Shown one piece after another: positions 24,541-34,171 of a stretch of 46,873 bases of DNA (its first letter is position 1; the number at the start of each line of letters is the position of its first letter). The translations under genes and the position numbers were made by a program. Origin of the DNA: Bacteroidota bacterium (GTDB lineage Bacteria; Bacteroidota; Bacteroidia; NS11-12g; UBA9320); the NCBI GenBank assembly GCA_018700895.1, contig JABIUV010000039.1, positions 1 through 46,873 on the forward strand, read 5' to 3'. The notes under the pieces are model-generated. The model did no database searches. It was not told where the DNA came from and saw only the letters and a program-made list of their open reading frames with translations.

Positions 24541-25685
24541 AAATAAAATTATTCTCTTTCTTGCTCGCTGTTATTCTCCAGCTCACAAGTTACAGTCAGA
24601 TAACAACAGAGCTCATTTATCCTGTAGTTCCTATAGCTGACAATTGTCACCTTTTATTGGATGATACGGCTTCTACACGAATTATATCTAAGGCCAATTT
24701 TCTTGCAATCAAAAGACTTTGGACCACACAAGACATATGTTATAATGAACCGGTTGATACTCTCTACATCAAAAAGTTTGACATCTCATTTACGAGCTTA
24801 GACGGCAGAACCAAAAGTATCTACTACATAGAGGATGGACTTATGGAAAGCGAGTATCAATCTTCACTAATGCTTGCAAGAGAAAACCTAAAGCCATTTA
24901 CCAAGATAGAACTCAATGACATTCAGTACGAACAGGATGGAGCGTTTTATCAAATCGCTCCTGTAACCTATTATATTGATTCCATCGTAGTTCCAAAGGT
25001 AGATAGCTGCTGGACTGTTTTGGATGTGCCTTCCGGTTTTAATAATGCTATTTCCCAAGAAAGGCTTATTCACCTGATACGCGATTCTTTGGGTATAAAT
25101 ACGTGCACCAAAGAGCGGGAGTGGTCCAATGATTCGCTCAAAATACTAATGATGATGGGCAGCAATTATTTTCCAACTAATGGTAAATTTCCATCCTCTC
25201 GTCAATTTTACTTATCACCGGATAGTAATAACCACCAAGCGATAGAGGCCATAAAACTGCTAGACGATGGCGATGTTGTGCAATTTAGTGCTACACTATA
25301 TGAACAAGGAAAAATTTACTACAAAACGCGGTTCACACATTTACAAATAGCAGATTCTACCCCGTGTACCCTTACTACTGACGTTACAAACATTGACATG
25401 GCTCGTTTTACAGAAATTATAAACAGTATCAGGAAATCTACTACCTACAAAAAGATTTGTTTTACAGATTCTACGGGTTCTCCCGTTAGATTCAAACTCA
25501 TTTTTGCCTCAAGAAAATATCCTGCTCAATTAAAATCGATACGCAAGGGATACATTACCAAGTCTGCTTGGCTTTATATCCGTGATCTAAAGGATGGCGA
25601 TAGACTCGTTATGGAAGGAATACATAAGGTTAGTACTAATGGTGAAAAAAAGTACTACGACCCATTTATAATTACTTTAGAATAA
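24537..25685 (+). CDS. Secreted protein with three GldM C-domain-like repeats
   Basis: The 382-residue protein has a signal peptide (FSFLLAVILQLTSYSQ). I see three similar units at about 80-145, 195-275 and 310-382. Each has a segment like AxxxLKxGDxIxxxxI followed by a beta strand; examples are ARENLKPFTKIELNDIQYEQ, AIKLLDDGDVVQFSATLYEQ and AWLYIRDLKDGDRLVMEGIH. This pattern resembles the C-terminal beta domains of GldM/PorM, the periplasmic spring of the T9SS/gliding motor, but the transmembrane N-terminus of GldM is missing. The likeness is by eye. It overlaps tilS by 4 bases and precedes fabH by 43 bases. A periplasmic partner of the T9SS is possible. Confidence 0.55.
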   Translation: MKIKLFSFLLAVILQLTSYSQITTELIYPVVPIADNCHLLLDDTASTRIISKANFLAIKRLWTTQDICYNEPVDTLYIKKFDISFTSLDGRTKSIYYIEDGLMESEYQSSLMLARENLKPFTKIELNDIQYEQDGAFYQIAPVTYYIDSIVVPKVDSCWTVLDVPSGFNNAISQERLIHLIRDSLGINTCTKEREWSNDSLKILMMMGSNYFPTNGKFPSSRQFYLSPDSNNHQAIEAIKLLDDGDVVQFSATLYEQGKIYYKTRFTHLQIADSTPCTLTTDVTNIDMARFTEIINSIRKSTTYKKICFTDSTGSPVRFKLIFASRKYPAQLKSIRKGYITKSAWLYIRDLKDGDRLVMEGIHKVSTNGEKKYYDPFIITLE

Positions 25686-25728
25686 AGAGAGATGTAGCCC
25701 ATTTATATTTTCTTTTTAAATTGCACCA

Positions 25729-26733
25729 ATGAATAGTGCAATCATAAAAGGAATGGGATACTACGTACCTAGTAATGTAGTAACCAATGACGACCTTTCT
25801 AAAATAATGGATACCAATGATGAGTGGATTACGGAGCGTACCGGTATCAAGGAACGAAGATGGATCAATAGCAAGGAGGAGAGTACTTCTTCTATGGCCC
25901 TTGAAGCATCTAAAAATGCCATAGCTGATGCCAAAATAGATAAAGCAGCTATCGACTTTATAATATTTGCCACACTTAGCCCTGATTACTATTTCCCTGG
26001 CCCAGGAGTAACCCTACAAAAAGAACTTGGACTAGACACCATAGGAGCCTTAGACGTGAGAAACCAATGTAGTGGTTTTGTGTATGCCCTTTCCATAGCA
26101 GACCAATACATCAAGACAGGAATGTATGAGAACATCCTCGTAGTAGGATCGGAATATCACAGTGGTGGATTAGATAAAACTACTAGAGGAAGAGGTGTTT
26201 CTGTGATATTTGGTGATGGAGCAGGTGCTGCTATAGTATCTAAAAGCCCAAGTGCAGACAGAGGTATATTGAGTACTCACTTACATGCTCAAGGTGAGTA
26301 TGCCGAGGAGCTTGCTCTTATAGGGCCAAGTACCAAGCGATGGGTTCCCGAAATTTTTAATGGAAAAGGATTAGAAGATGAGGCGATATATCCCTACATG
26401 AATGGAACCTTTGTGTTCAAGCATGCTGTAACCCGTTTTCCGCAGGTAATAGGAGAAGCATTAGAAAAAAACGGACATCAAAGTACCGATATAGACTTGC
26501 TCATACCGCATCAAGCCAACCTACGTATATCTCAGTTTGTACAAAAGAAAATGCAACTACGCGATGACCAAGTATTTAATAACATACAGAAATACGGAAA
26601 TACTACTGCTGCATCTATTCCTATAGCACTTGCCGAGGCTAAACAAGCTGGTAAGGTAAAGGAAGGTGATTTGATTTGTCTTGCAGCCTTTGGTAGTGGT
26701 TTCACATGGGCCAGTGCTCTCATCCGATGGTAG
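25729..26733 (+). CDS. fabH: 3-oxoacyl-ACP synthase III
   Basis: The 334-residue enzyme has a complete KAS III triad: Cys114 in DVRNQCSGFVYAL, His261 in LIPHQANLRIS and Asn291 in YGNTTAASIP. It should start fatty acid synthesis by condensing acyl-CoA with malonyl-ACP. This is the more standard of the two KAS III-type proteins in the window, so the likely housekeeping copy. The ATG follows the GldM-like gene by 43 bases. Its last bases overlap the start of the MscS channel gene by 7. Confidence 0.94.
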   Translation: MNSAIIKGMGYYVPSNVVTNDDLSKIMDTNDEWITERTGIKERRWINSKEESTSSMALEASKNAIADAKIDKAAIDFIIFATLSPDYYFPGPGVTLQKELGLDTIGALDVRNQCSGFVYALSIADQYIKTGMYENILVVGSEYHSGGLDKTTRGRGVSVIFGDGAGAAIVSKSPSADRGILSTHLHAQGEYAEELALIGPSTKRWVPEIFNGKGLEDEAIYPYMNGTFVFKHAVTRFPQVIGEALEKNGHQSTDIDLLIPHQANLRISQFVQKKMQLRDDQVFNNIQKYGNTTAASIPIALAEAKQAGKVKEGDLICLAAFGSGFTWASALIRW

Positions 26734-27578
26734 TGGACATTAATCAACGAGAAGGGATACAGATAGCTATAATTATTGCAACATCTTATCTGATGGTGCA
26801 ACTGGGCAAACGCCTCATTAGGAGACGTATAAACAAAACCTACAATGATCCAGAAGAAAATGAAGATCGCGTAACGGGATTAAAATTTCTGTACAATACG
26901 CTATCATTTTTAGTGTATACATTTGGTGTAATTGCTATCATATACACCATACCTCCGCTTCAAAGTATCGGAAAAACACTCTTTGCTGGAGCAGGAATAT
27001 TTGCCGCTATTTTGGGTTTTGCCTCGCAACAGGCCTTTAGCAATATTATAGGCGGTATATTCTTGGTACTTTTCAAGCCATTCAGAGTAGGAGACTTGAT
27101 ACGAGTAGGTAGCAAAAACGAGGGATTCGTAGAGGACATTACCCTACGACATACCGTAATACGAGATTTTGAGAATAAACGTATCGTGATACCGAACTCA
27201 CTTATTAGTACGGAAACTATTCATAATTCTACCATAAAAGATTCTAAAATCCTTAATAGGATTCACTTTAGCATTAGTTACGAGTCAAATATAGATGTGG
27301 CCATTGATATAATAAAAACGCACGCTATGAGCCATCCAAATTACATCGATAATAGAAGTCAAACTGAAATGGATAACGGCACTTCACCAGTGGATGTAAA
27401 AGTAATATCTTGGGATGATTCAGGTATTACATTAAGGGCATACGTATGGACCAAATCCCAAGGAGATGGTTTCACATTAAAGACGGATATGTACTACTCC
27501 GTAAAAAAAGCTTTTGAAGAGAATAACATCGATATTCCCTATCCACATCAGGTACATTTGGAAAAACTAAAACCATAA
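26727..27578 (+). CDS. Small-conductance mechanosensitive channel (MscS family)
   Basis: The 283-residue protein has two or three N-terminal transmembrane helices. The pore-lining helix is GKTLFAGAGIFAAILGFASQ with the following AFSNIIGGIF at about 87-116, the glycine/alanine-rich TM3 of MscS. The beta domain follows with FKPFRVGDLIRVG and the RHTVIRDFENKRIVIPNS signature, then the C-terminal mixed domain. The channel releases solutes when the membrane is stretched. I chose ATG 26727, overlapping the fabH stop by 7 bases, over ATG 26706, which would add seven residues that do not look natural. Confidence 0.92.
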   Translation: MVVDINQREGIQIAIIIATSYLMVQLGKRLIRRRINKTYNDPEENEDRVTGLKFLYNTLSFLVYTFGVIAIIYTIPPLQSIGKTLFAGAGIFAAILGFASQQAFSNIIGGIFLVLFKPFRVGDLIRVGSKNEGFVEDITLRHTVIRDFENKRIVIPNSLISTETIHNSTIKDSKILNRIHFSISYESNIDVAIDIIKTHAMSHPNYIDNRSQTEMDNGTSPVDVKVISWDDSGITLRAYVWTKSQGDGFTLKTDMYYSVKKAFEENNIDIPYPHQVHLEKLKP

Positions 27579-27774
27579 AATGCGTCTGTAACAAATACAC
27601 CGTAAAACAGATTCCAACCCTAATCGCTCTGCTCAGGCAGGATGATAAGGGTATATAAAAACGAAGTAATGCAGCCGGTAACAAGTATGGCTAGCTAAAC
27701 GGAATGAATTGATTTATACCAAAATAGCTTTGACAACCTATCCATAAGGATACAAAACCGCCTAGCCATAATAT

Positions 27775-29508
27775 TTATTGAACTTCACTCAGTTGCTTAT
27801 CATGAAGAGAATATACCTTATCACAAAGTTCTAACTCATCTTCCTTATGTGTGATAAAAATAGCGGTTTTACCTTGCTCCTTTAAGGTACTTATTACATT
27901 CAGTGTTTGTTCTTTACTTTCTGTATCTAAGTTATTAGTCACTTCATCAAAAATGAATATTTCAGCATTATTGTACAATGCCCTAGCAATTGCTATACGC
28001 TGACGCTGTCCTCCGCTTACTTGCTTGCCTACCTCGCCCACATGTGTATGTATGCCATCAGGTAAGTGGTCTATCCACTCTCCTAAATTTACTTTTTTCA
28101 AACATTCCAAAACACGTTGTTCATCTGGATTTTCGTCAAAAAAAGCGACGTTATGTAGCACACTCTCATCCAGCATAAATACCTCCTGCTTCACATACGA
28201 AAAAAGGTGCCTATAGCCCTTCAGATTTTCGCTCGAAACAAGCTTGTCATCCAGTGAAATAGACCCGCTCGTTGGTGTAATAAGTGAGCATATTAGATTG
28301 ACCAGTGTAGACTTGCCCTCACCACTTTGACCAATGAAGCCGATAAAATCTCCTTTGTGAATCGTTAGGTCTAATTTGCTTATTATCTCATTATCAGTAG
28401 TATAACCGAAACTTACAGTATTCAAACGGATGCTACGCTGTAGCTCTACTTTAGAAAACTTAGTGTCTTCTGTAGCAAACTGACCAGACCGTTCCAGATA
28501 ATCAAGAATATACGTATTGGTAGATAGCGTATTAGAAGAAACAATGACCCTATTCATACTAGGCAACAAACGAAACGATACTCCAGCATATATAGATGTC
28601 GCCGATATCATAGCTCCTGACCCAAGCTGACCATAAACCCCGTACAAAACGACGCATAGTATCCCCGCAATAGCCATTACTTCGTACACCCTAGGCGGTA
28701 CATGGGTAGAGCGTATGTAGATACTCTTTTTATAGGCGTACATCTGTTCTCTAATTTTGCTGTGCTCGTTCAATGAATAGTGGGCACTGTTGCCTAACTT
28801 TATTTGCGTGATACCATACGTGAATTCAGAAATATTTTGAAAGAGTCGTGTGTATAAGTCACGCAATTGCTGACCTTGAAGAGTCAATGCTTTACGGTTG
28901 CTGTAAATGAGGATAGCTGCAATAGGAACAATAGATACGAGCGTAAATAAAAACAATGCCGGTTGGTAAATGAGAATACCGATTAGCATAAAAACAATCA
29001 TAAAAAGCTCCGCAAAAACGACAACACTTGATAATAAAACACCTTCGGTAAACGAGAGGGAAATAGCAATTACCTCATTGATAATATCTGCACTTTTTCT
29101 ATGGCTAAAATAAAGCAGTTCATTGCGGGTAAGAAATGTATAGTGCTTATCTGCCAATAAGGTACTAATGTCAAAAGCTAATTGTACTTGCCATTTATTA
29201 ATTTGTACCAAGACAATATTTTTGAGTACGTATGAGGCAAAAAGCAGTACGGTAATAATTAGAATAAATTTTTGCTCACTCTTGGTTTGAAATAGTTCAT
29301 ACAACTATTTAATGACTTCATTCTCTTGTATAAAGTCTGGATTTAGAATGGAGAGAACGGTATGCAACAATATACCCAACCCAGCTATTTCGAGCAGAGC
29401 TACGATTACGCTCAGAGCTATTACCAAACTGTACTTAGCCCTACTCTTAGGGTCTAGCAGACGCCACAATCTCGCCCAATTAGCCGATATATTTTGAAGC
29501 TTAATCAA
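27775..29508 (-). pseudogene. ABC exporter (transmembrane plus ATPase domains), interrupted by one in-frame TAG
   Basis: A single frame runs from TTG at 29508 to TGA-free open sequence ending in TAA at 27777-27775, broken only by TAG at 29307-29305. The first 67 residues hold the N-terminal membrane helix (KYSLVIALSVIVALLEIAGL). The 509-residue second part (LYELFQTKSEQKFILIITVL onward) holds the remaining membrane helices and a full ATPase domain: Walker A GQSGEGKST, signature VSGGQRQR, Walker B IFIFDE and H-loop ITHKE. With the stop read through it would be a normal 577-residue exporter half-transporter. W or Q at that position could give TAG by one base change. The stop is directly followed by TTG, so restart is conceivable, but it would lack the first helix. 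The gene overlaps the FKBP gene by 8 bases. Confidence 0.75.
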
Positions 29509-30310
29509 GTACCTCTAATATTTCTAACTCTATAAGTATAGGCATATAACCCGGTACTCGTTTATTTCCCTCGGCACCATAAGCCATGTCAGAAGGGACC
29601 ACCGCCCTCAAACTTTCACCCTCGGCTAGCTGTGATATCAAAAATTTAATCCCTTTTAATGTGGTCTTACTCTTAGCATCGTACAGTAACGGGTCACCAT
29701 CCTGACTACTCGCTATAAGTTGCTCATTCAGTGATTTAATCAGATATTTTACCTTAGCCTTGTTTGGGCTTTGGGGTTTATCATTAGTTTTAAGTTTCTC
29801 GTACACGATACCCGTTGTACTGTCTCGTGAGCCATTCCACCTGAGGTTATTTACATATTGATCTATGGCATTACGTTCGTACATCTTTTTGTAGGCGATG
29901 TGTTCTATATCCGTAAGTTTATCTCTTACTTTTACCATAACTTCTATGAGTTCACTCTCCTTGAGATAAGGTGGGACACTGCCACTCATCCCGGTGTAAA
30001 AAACCTTAGCAGGCAAAATCATCAATACACTGTCGCTCTCACACGTTTCATCTAGAATAGAAAACACGGCTGACGAACTATCCAGCACGAGTTTGTGTAC
30101 TTCTATTTTCCGTCCTAGGTCATTTGTATTCAGGTATACAGAATCTTTACTGTTTTGTGCTTTGAGGTCAAGGAGCCAGTGATTTTTGTCAGGCGTAAGG
30201 CACGCTTGCCCTCCCCTTCGGTAAGTGATATCGCCCAACTGCTCCATGGGTTTTTCACTACACGCAGCAACCATAAGTGCACCTAAGGCAATCAGTATAA
30301 TCTTGTTCAT
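29501..30310 (-). CDS. FKBP-type peptidyl-prolyl isomerase lipoprotein
   Basis: The 269-residue protein has a lipoprotein signal (MNKIILIALGALMVAAC, Cys17). The clearest FKBP signature is at the C-terminus: LRAVVPSDMAYGAEGNKRVP followed by GYMPILIELEIL. An earlier unit around 90-180 (GMSGSVPPYLKESELIEVMV) suggests a second, more diverged FKBP-like domain. It should assist folding in the periplasm. The ATG overlaps the nrnA stop by one base (TAATG). The 3' end overlaps the ABC gene by 8 bases, so nrnA-FKBP-ABC look like one operon. Confidence 0.85.
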   Translation of the reverse strand: MNKIILIALGALMVAACSEKPMEQLGDITYRRGGQACLTPDKNHWLLDLKAQNSKDSVYLNTNDLGRKIEVHKLVLDSSSAVFSILDETCESDSVLMILPAKVFYTGMSGSVPPYLKESELIEVMVKVRDKLTDIEHIAYKKMYERNAIDQYVNNLRWNGSRDSTTGIVYEKLKTNDKPQSPNKAKVKYLIKSLNEQLIASSQDGDPLLYDAKSKTTLKGIKFLISQLAEGESLRAVVPSDMAYGAEGNKRVPGYMPILIELEILEVLD

Positions 30311-31317
30311 TACAGATGATTACGATATGATATGATAGATTCTTTGAATTTCGCAAGCGTGTTAGCAAGTGTATCCTTGCTCGCTCCACCCGCCGCATTT
30401 TTATGGCCTCCTCCATTAAAAAATTCTGCACTAAACTCATTACACGGAAATGCATTGGCACTCCTGAAACTCATTTTTACCAGATACTCTCGGTCTATGA
30501 TTAAGGCACTCATTTTCACTCCTTTTATACCCAATCCATAATTTACAAAACCTTCGGTATCGCCGGTTATCACATTATATTTTTTGAGCTCCTCTACCGT
30601 AAGGTGAGCGAGAGCCACTTTACCGTCTTCTATCAGTTCTATTTTATTGGCCAAAAAATAGCCTAACAGTTGTAGTCGCTCCAGCCTATTTTGGTCAAAA
30701 AGCGAACGGTATATTTGATCAGGAACTACGCCCAAATCCATCAAGTCGGCAGCGGTGCGTATAGTGCTACTGGTAGTGCTGCCAAAGCGGAATGAGCCCG
30801 TATCAGTTATCAATCCGGTATATATACACTCGCCCATTTGTTTGGTCATTAGACTTAGGTCAAGGTGTGTTTGCACGTACTTATATATGAGCTCACAGGT
30901 AGAGCTCGCCCCCACCTCTACAAAACGCTCGTTGTCAAAAGGTTGCGGGTCTTGATGATGGTCTATCATCACTACGGTAGCATCGCTCTGAGCAATAGAA
31001 TCACCCATTTCATTTATGCGTCCCAGAGCATTAAAGTCTAAACAAAAAACATACGAAGCCTTATTTATAAGTTCGTTACTCTTCTGTACATCATCGGTAT
31101 ATACCATTACCGTATCATTACCCGGTAGCCAATGTAGAAATTCCGCATAATCCGTTGGCGTAATAATCTGACTGTCAATACCGGCTTCTTTCAAGTAATG
31201 ATATAACCCAAGGCTAGATCCCATGGCATCTCCATCAGGTTTGTGATGCGTAGTTATTACTATTTTTCCGGAGTGTTTCTGGAGATCTTGTAAGTTATGT
31301 TTTATGGTATCTTGCAC
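30310..31317 (-). CDS. nrnA: DHH-family bifunctional oligoribonuclease/PAP phosphatase
   Basis: The 335-residue protein has the DHH/DHHA1 layout of NrnA. The Mn2+-binding motifs are THHKPDGDAMGSS at 23-35, CLDFNALGR in the middle and the DHH motif MIDHHQDPQPF. The DHHA1 domain ends in FNGGGHKNAAGG, which binds the RNA substrate. NrnA degrades nano-RNA to monomers and hydrolyses pAp, a toxic by-product of sulfate activation. Length is normal. It is the first gene of the nrnA-FKBP-ABC set and is divergent from ndk. Confidence 0.93.
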   Translation of the reverse strand: MQDTIKHNLQDLQKHSGKIVITTHHKPDGDAMGSSLGLYHYLKEAGIDSQIITPTDYAEFLHWLPGNDTVMVYTDDVQKSNELINKASYVFCLDFNALGRINEMGDSIAQSDATVVMIDHHQDPQPFDNERFVEVGASSTCELIYKYVQTHLDLSLMTKQMGECIYTGLITDTGSFRFGSTTSSTIRTAADLMDLGVVPDQIYRSLFDQNRLERLQLLGYFLANKIELIEDGKVALAHLTVEELKKYNVITGDTEGFVNYGLGIKGVKMSALIIDREYLVKMSFRSANAFPCNEFSAEFFNGGGHKNAAGGASKDTLANTLAKFKESIISYRNHL

Positions 31318-31363
31318 GCTCTATTTATTTGACGCAAAACTCGTAAAAAGTATGATATATATC

Positions 31364-31371
31364 TATTTTTG
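31364..31371 (+). promoter_or_regulatory. -7 promoter element for ndk
   Basis: TATTTTTG matches TAnnTTTG exactly, 26 bases before the ndk ATG. No TTTG was found at the expected -33 distance. Confidence 0.5.
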
Positions 31372-31397
31372 CGGCCATTTAACAATAGAAAACAGTA

Positions 31398-31814
31398 ATG
31401 TCAAACATCACATTCACAATGATAAAGCCAGATGCAGTAGCAAATGGTCACACTGGAAACGTAATTAATGATTTCATCGTAGGTGGTTTCTCACTTAAAG
31501 CGATGAAATACCTACAGCTTACCAAAGAGCAAGCAGAGGCTTTTTACGGCATACACCGTGAGCGTCCATTTTTCAATGATCTTGTAAGCTTTATGATATC
31601 AGGTCCTATCGTAGCAGCAGTTTTAGAAAAAGACAACGCAGTTACCGATTTCAGAACACTCATAGGTGCTACCAACCCGGCTGAGGCCGCAGAAGGTACC
31701 ATACGTGCTAAGTACGCTAAAAGCATAGACGCTAATGCAGTACACGGAAGTGACAGTGACGAAAACGCAGCGATAGAAGCTTCGTTTTTCTTCTCGTCTT
31801 TCGAGATGCACTAG
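31398..31814 (+). CDS. ndk: Nucleoside-diphosphate kinase
   Basis: The 138-residue enzyme moves phosphate between nucleoside triphosphates and diphosphates through a phospho-histidine. The active site is His116 in [12 protein letters not shown]. Other landmarks are FTMIKPDAV at the N-terminus, the [19 protein letters not shown] segment and [19 protein letters not shown]. Length is normal for bacterial Ndk. A hairpin and an intrinsic terminator follow, so the gene is probably monocistronic. Confidence 0.97.
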   Translation: MSNITFTMIKPDAVANGHTGNVINDFIVGGFSLKAMKYLQLTKEQAEAFYGIHRERPFFNDLVSFMISGPIVAAVLEKDNAVTDFRTLIGATNPAEAAEGTIRAKYAKSIDANAVHGSDSDENAAIEASFFFSSFEMH

Positions 31815-31843
31815 TAGGAACACGCCTCAGAGGCATATTCCTA
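31815..31843 (+). repeat. Two-tier hairpin directly after the ndk stop
   Basis: TAGGAA (31815-31820) pairs with TTCCTA (31838-31843), and an inner GCCT pairs with AGGC. It starts immediately after the stop codon and has no T-run. It may protect the 3' end of the ndk transcript. Confidence 0.4.
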
Positions 31844-31861
31844 CAAACAGATACCAAAAAG

Positions 31862-31893
31862 ATACCGATCAGTAACTTGGTCGGTATTTTTTT
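31862..31893 (+). terminator. Intrinsic terminator after ndk
   Basis: ATACCGATC (31862-31870) pairs with GGTCGGTAT (31879-31887), with one T-G wobble and an 8-base loop, followed by a run of seven T (31887-31893). Confidence 0.85.
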
Positions 31894-32015
31894 GTTTTTG
31901 GCGGTTATGTGATAACACCTAACAGAATATTTCGTTACTTTGGTGTAGTCAAAATGGTGAGCTGAATATTTTTGGAATACTATTTGAACCTACATCACCC
32001 AACACAGATATATAA

Positions 32016-34103
32016 ATGAAAGTAAAACATACATTTTTCTTAGTGATGCCTCTTCTTTTTGTCGCATTTGGCTTTTATCTCAAAAAACAAGATGCAGGAG
32101 AAGACATACTACTAAGAGCCATAACCGCAAGTTTACAAAATGCTCATTATGATGCTCCTTCAGTAGATGATGAATTCTCTGTAAAAGCATTCAATCAGTA
32201 TCTGGATAATATAGATGCAAACAAGCGACTATTGCTACAAAGCGACGTAGACGCTCTGCGTAAGTACGAAACCACTATAGACGATGAAACTAAGAATGGT
32301 ACGTATGATCTATTCAATGCTTCTGTTGATATTTTGGATAGACAGATTAAGAACACACAAGAATATTTTGAGGAAATATTAACACAACCTTTTGACTTTG
32401 ACAAAGAGGAAGAAGTGACCTTTGGCGATGATATAACTTATGTAAAAAGTGATAAAGAATTAAAAGACAGATGGCGTAAGTATTTGAAATACAACGTTTT
32501 GACACGACTATACGCTGACAAACTAGCTCAAGATAAGCTTATCGCCTCTACAGACACTGTAATAGTTCCAGTGTCGCTTGACTCACTAGAAGCTAAGGCT
32601 AGAGCTGGTGTGCTCAAAACGCACAGAGATTACTACAAACGACTGAACAGACTAGAACGTAGAGAACGGCTTTCTTTATATGTCAATAGTATTACGAGTG
32701 TGTACGACCCGCATACCAATTACTTCCCACCTGAAAAGAAAGAAGATTTTGATATACAAATGAGTGGTAGGCTAGAAGGTATAGGAGCTCAACTGCAAGA
32801 AAAAGACGGCTATATTAAAATAACAAACATTATACCCGGTGGGCCATCCTCCTTACAAGGCGAATTGCAGGCAAATGACTTGATAATCAAAGTAACCCAA
32901 GAAGGTGAGGAGCCTGTAGATGTAGTAGACTGGAGAATAGGCGATGCCGTAAAAATTATACGCGGCAAAAAAGGAACCAAGGTTACACTGACAGTTCGCA
33001 AACCGGACGGTTCGCAAAAAGACATTACAATTACCCGAGACATCGTAGTACTGGAAGAAACCTACGCCAAATCACTAATCTTAAAAGACCAAGATGAGTT
33101 ACAAGCAGGATACATCTACCTGCCAAGTTTTTATGCCGATTTCCGCAATCCTCGTGGAAGATTTAGCTGGAAAGACGTAAAAAAAGAAGTAGAAAAACTG
33201 AAGGAGGCCGGTGTAAAAGGAATCATACTTGACCTTCGAAATAATGGTGGTGGCTCACTAGATGATGTGGTGAAAATGGGTGGCCTTTTCATAGACGAAG
33301 GACCCATAGTGCAAGTAAAAGAGAAAGGAAGACCTGCTCGCGTACTCAAAGATGAATACGCTGGTACTGAGTGGGATGGAGCATTGGTCATTATGGTAAA
33401 TGAGTTTAGTGCATCTGCTTCCGAAATAATGGCAGCAGCTATGCAAGATTACGGAAGGGCAGTCATAGTTGGTTCATCATCTACCCATGGTAAAGGTACT
33501 GTTCAGCGTTTTCTGAACCTAAACCGCACTGTAAGAAGTAAGGACGTTCCAGACCTTGGCAGTATAAAACTCACCATTCAAAAATTCTACAGAATAAACG
33601 GAGACGCTACTCAGCTGAAGGGAGTTAGCTCAGACATCTTATTGCCAGACAACTATATGTACATCAAAACAGGCGAAAAAGAAAATGAATATCCGATGGC
33701 TTGGGACCAAATACCAAGTTCTGATTACGACACCAAAATGTATAATAATATATCTAACAAGGTATACAAAAAGAGTGAGGCTCGTGTGACGGAAAGCGAA
33801 ACATTTCAGCTCATAGAGGAAAATGCACGTCGCTGGGAGAGAGAGCGAGCCTACAATACTTACCCGTTAAGTTTTTCGGCGTACACTGCACAAGAGGAGC
33901 GAGATAAAAAAGAAGGCGAAAAATTTGAGGTGCTCAGTAAACTAGTGATAGACGGATTTGAGGTAACTAACCTTGAAGAAGATTTAGAGGCGATAAATAC
34001 CGAAGAATCACGCCAAAAACGTAACACCGATTGGATAAAAAACATAAGCAAAGACCCTTATGTATACGAGTCTCTTCAAATTATAGAAGACCTTAACAAG
34101 TAG
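32016..34103 (+). CDS. prc: Tail-specific protease (S41, Prc/CtpA type)
   Basis: The 695-residue periplasmic protease has an N-terminal signal segment (FFLVMPLLFVAFGFYL). A helical N-domain precedes a PDZ domain at about 242-335 (GRLEGIGAQLQEKDGYIKIT). The S41 core has LDLRNNGGGSLDDVV, the serine in EFSASASE (Ser467) and the lysine in THGKGTVQ (Lys493). The C-terminal DUF3340-type extension is also present. It cuts misfolded or tagged proteins from the C-terminus and trims lipoproteins or cell-wall enzymes. It stands alone, with an inverted repeat downstream. Confidence 0.94.
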   Translation: MKVKHTFFLVMPLLFVAFGFYLKKQDAGEDILLRAITASLQNAHYDAPSVDDEFSVKAFNQYLDNIDANKRLLLQSDVDALRKYETTIDDETKNGTYDLFNASVDILDRQIKNTQEYFEEILTQPFDFDKEEEVTFGDDITYVKSDKELKDRWRKYLKYNVLTRLYADKLAQDKLIASTDTVIVPVSLDSLEAKARAGVLKTHRDYYKRLNRLERRERLSLYVNSITSVYDPHTNYFPPEKKEDFDIQMSGRLEGIGAQLQEKDGYIKITNIIPGGPSSLQGELQANDLIIKVTQEGEEPVDVVDWRIGDAVKIIRGKKGTKVTLTVRKPDGSQKDITITRDIVVLEETYAKSLILKDQDELQAGYIYLPSFYADFRNPRGRFSWKDVKKEVEKLKEAGVKGIILDLRNNGGGSLDDVVKMGGLFIDEGPIVQVKEKGRPARVLKDEYAGTEWDGALVIMVNEFSASASEIMAAAMQDYGRAVIVGSSSTHGKGTVQRFLNLNRTVRSKDVPDLGSIKLTIQKFYRINGDATQLKGVSSDILLPDNYMYIKTGEKENEYPMAWDQIPSSDYDTKMYNNISNKVYKKSEARVTESETFQLIEENARRWERERAYNTYPLSFSAYTAQEERDKKEGEKFEVLSKLVIDGFEVTNLEEDLEAINTEESRQKRNTDWIKNISKDPYVYESLQIIEDLNK

Positions 34104-34133
34104 CTTTATATAGATACAACTTGAAGACAATGC

Positions 34134-34171
34134 ACGTATTTAGTAGTCCTATCATTTCTTACTAAATACGT
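34134..34171. repeat. Perfect 12-bp inverted repeat with 14-base spacer before the NMO-like gene
   Basis: ACGTATTTAGTA (34134-34145) is the exact reverse complement of TACTAAATACGT (34160-34171). The right arm shares its last base with the promoter element TACATTCG. No T-run follows, so a regulator site is as likely as a terminator for prc. Confidence 0.65.

Noticed and set aside
27579-27774. A minus-strand frame reading MARRFCILMDRLSKLFWYK and a hydrophobic stretch AILVTGCITSFLYTLIIL, with two TAG codons, just after the ABC gene
   Set aside because: Two stops in about 66 codons is near the chance rate and I recognise no family in it, unlike the three interrupted genes reported.
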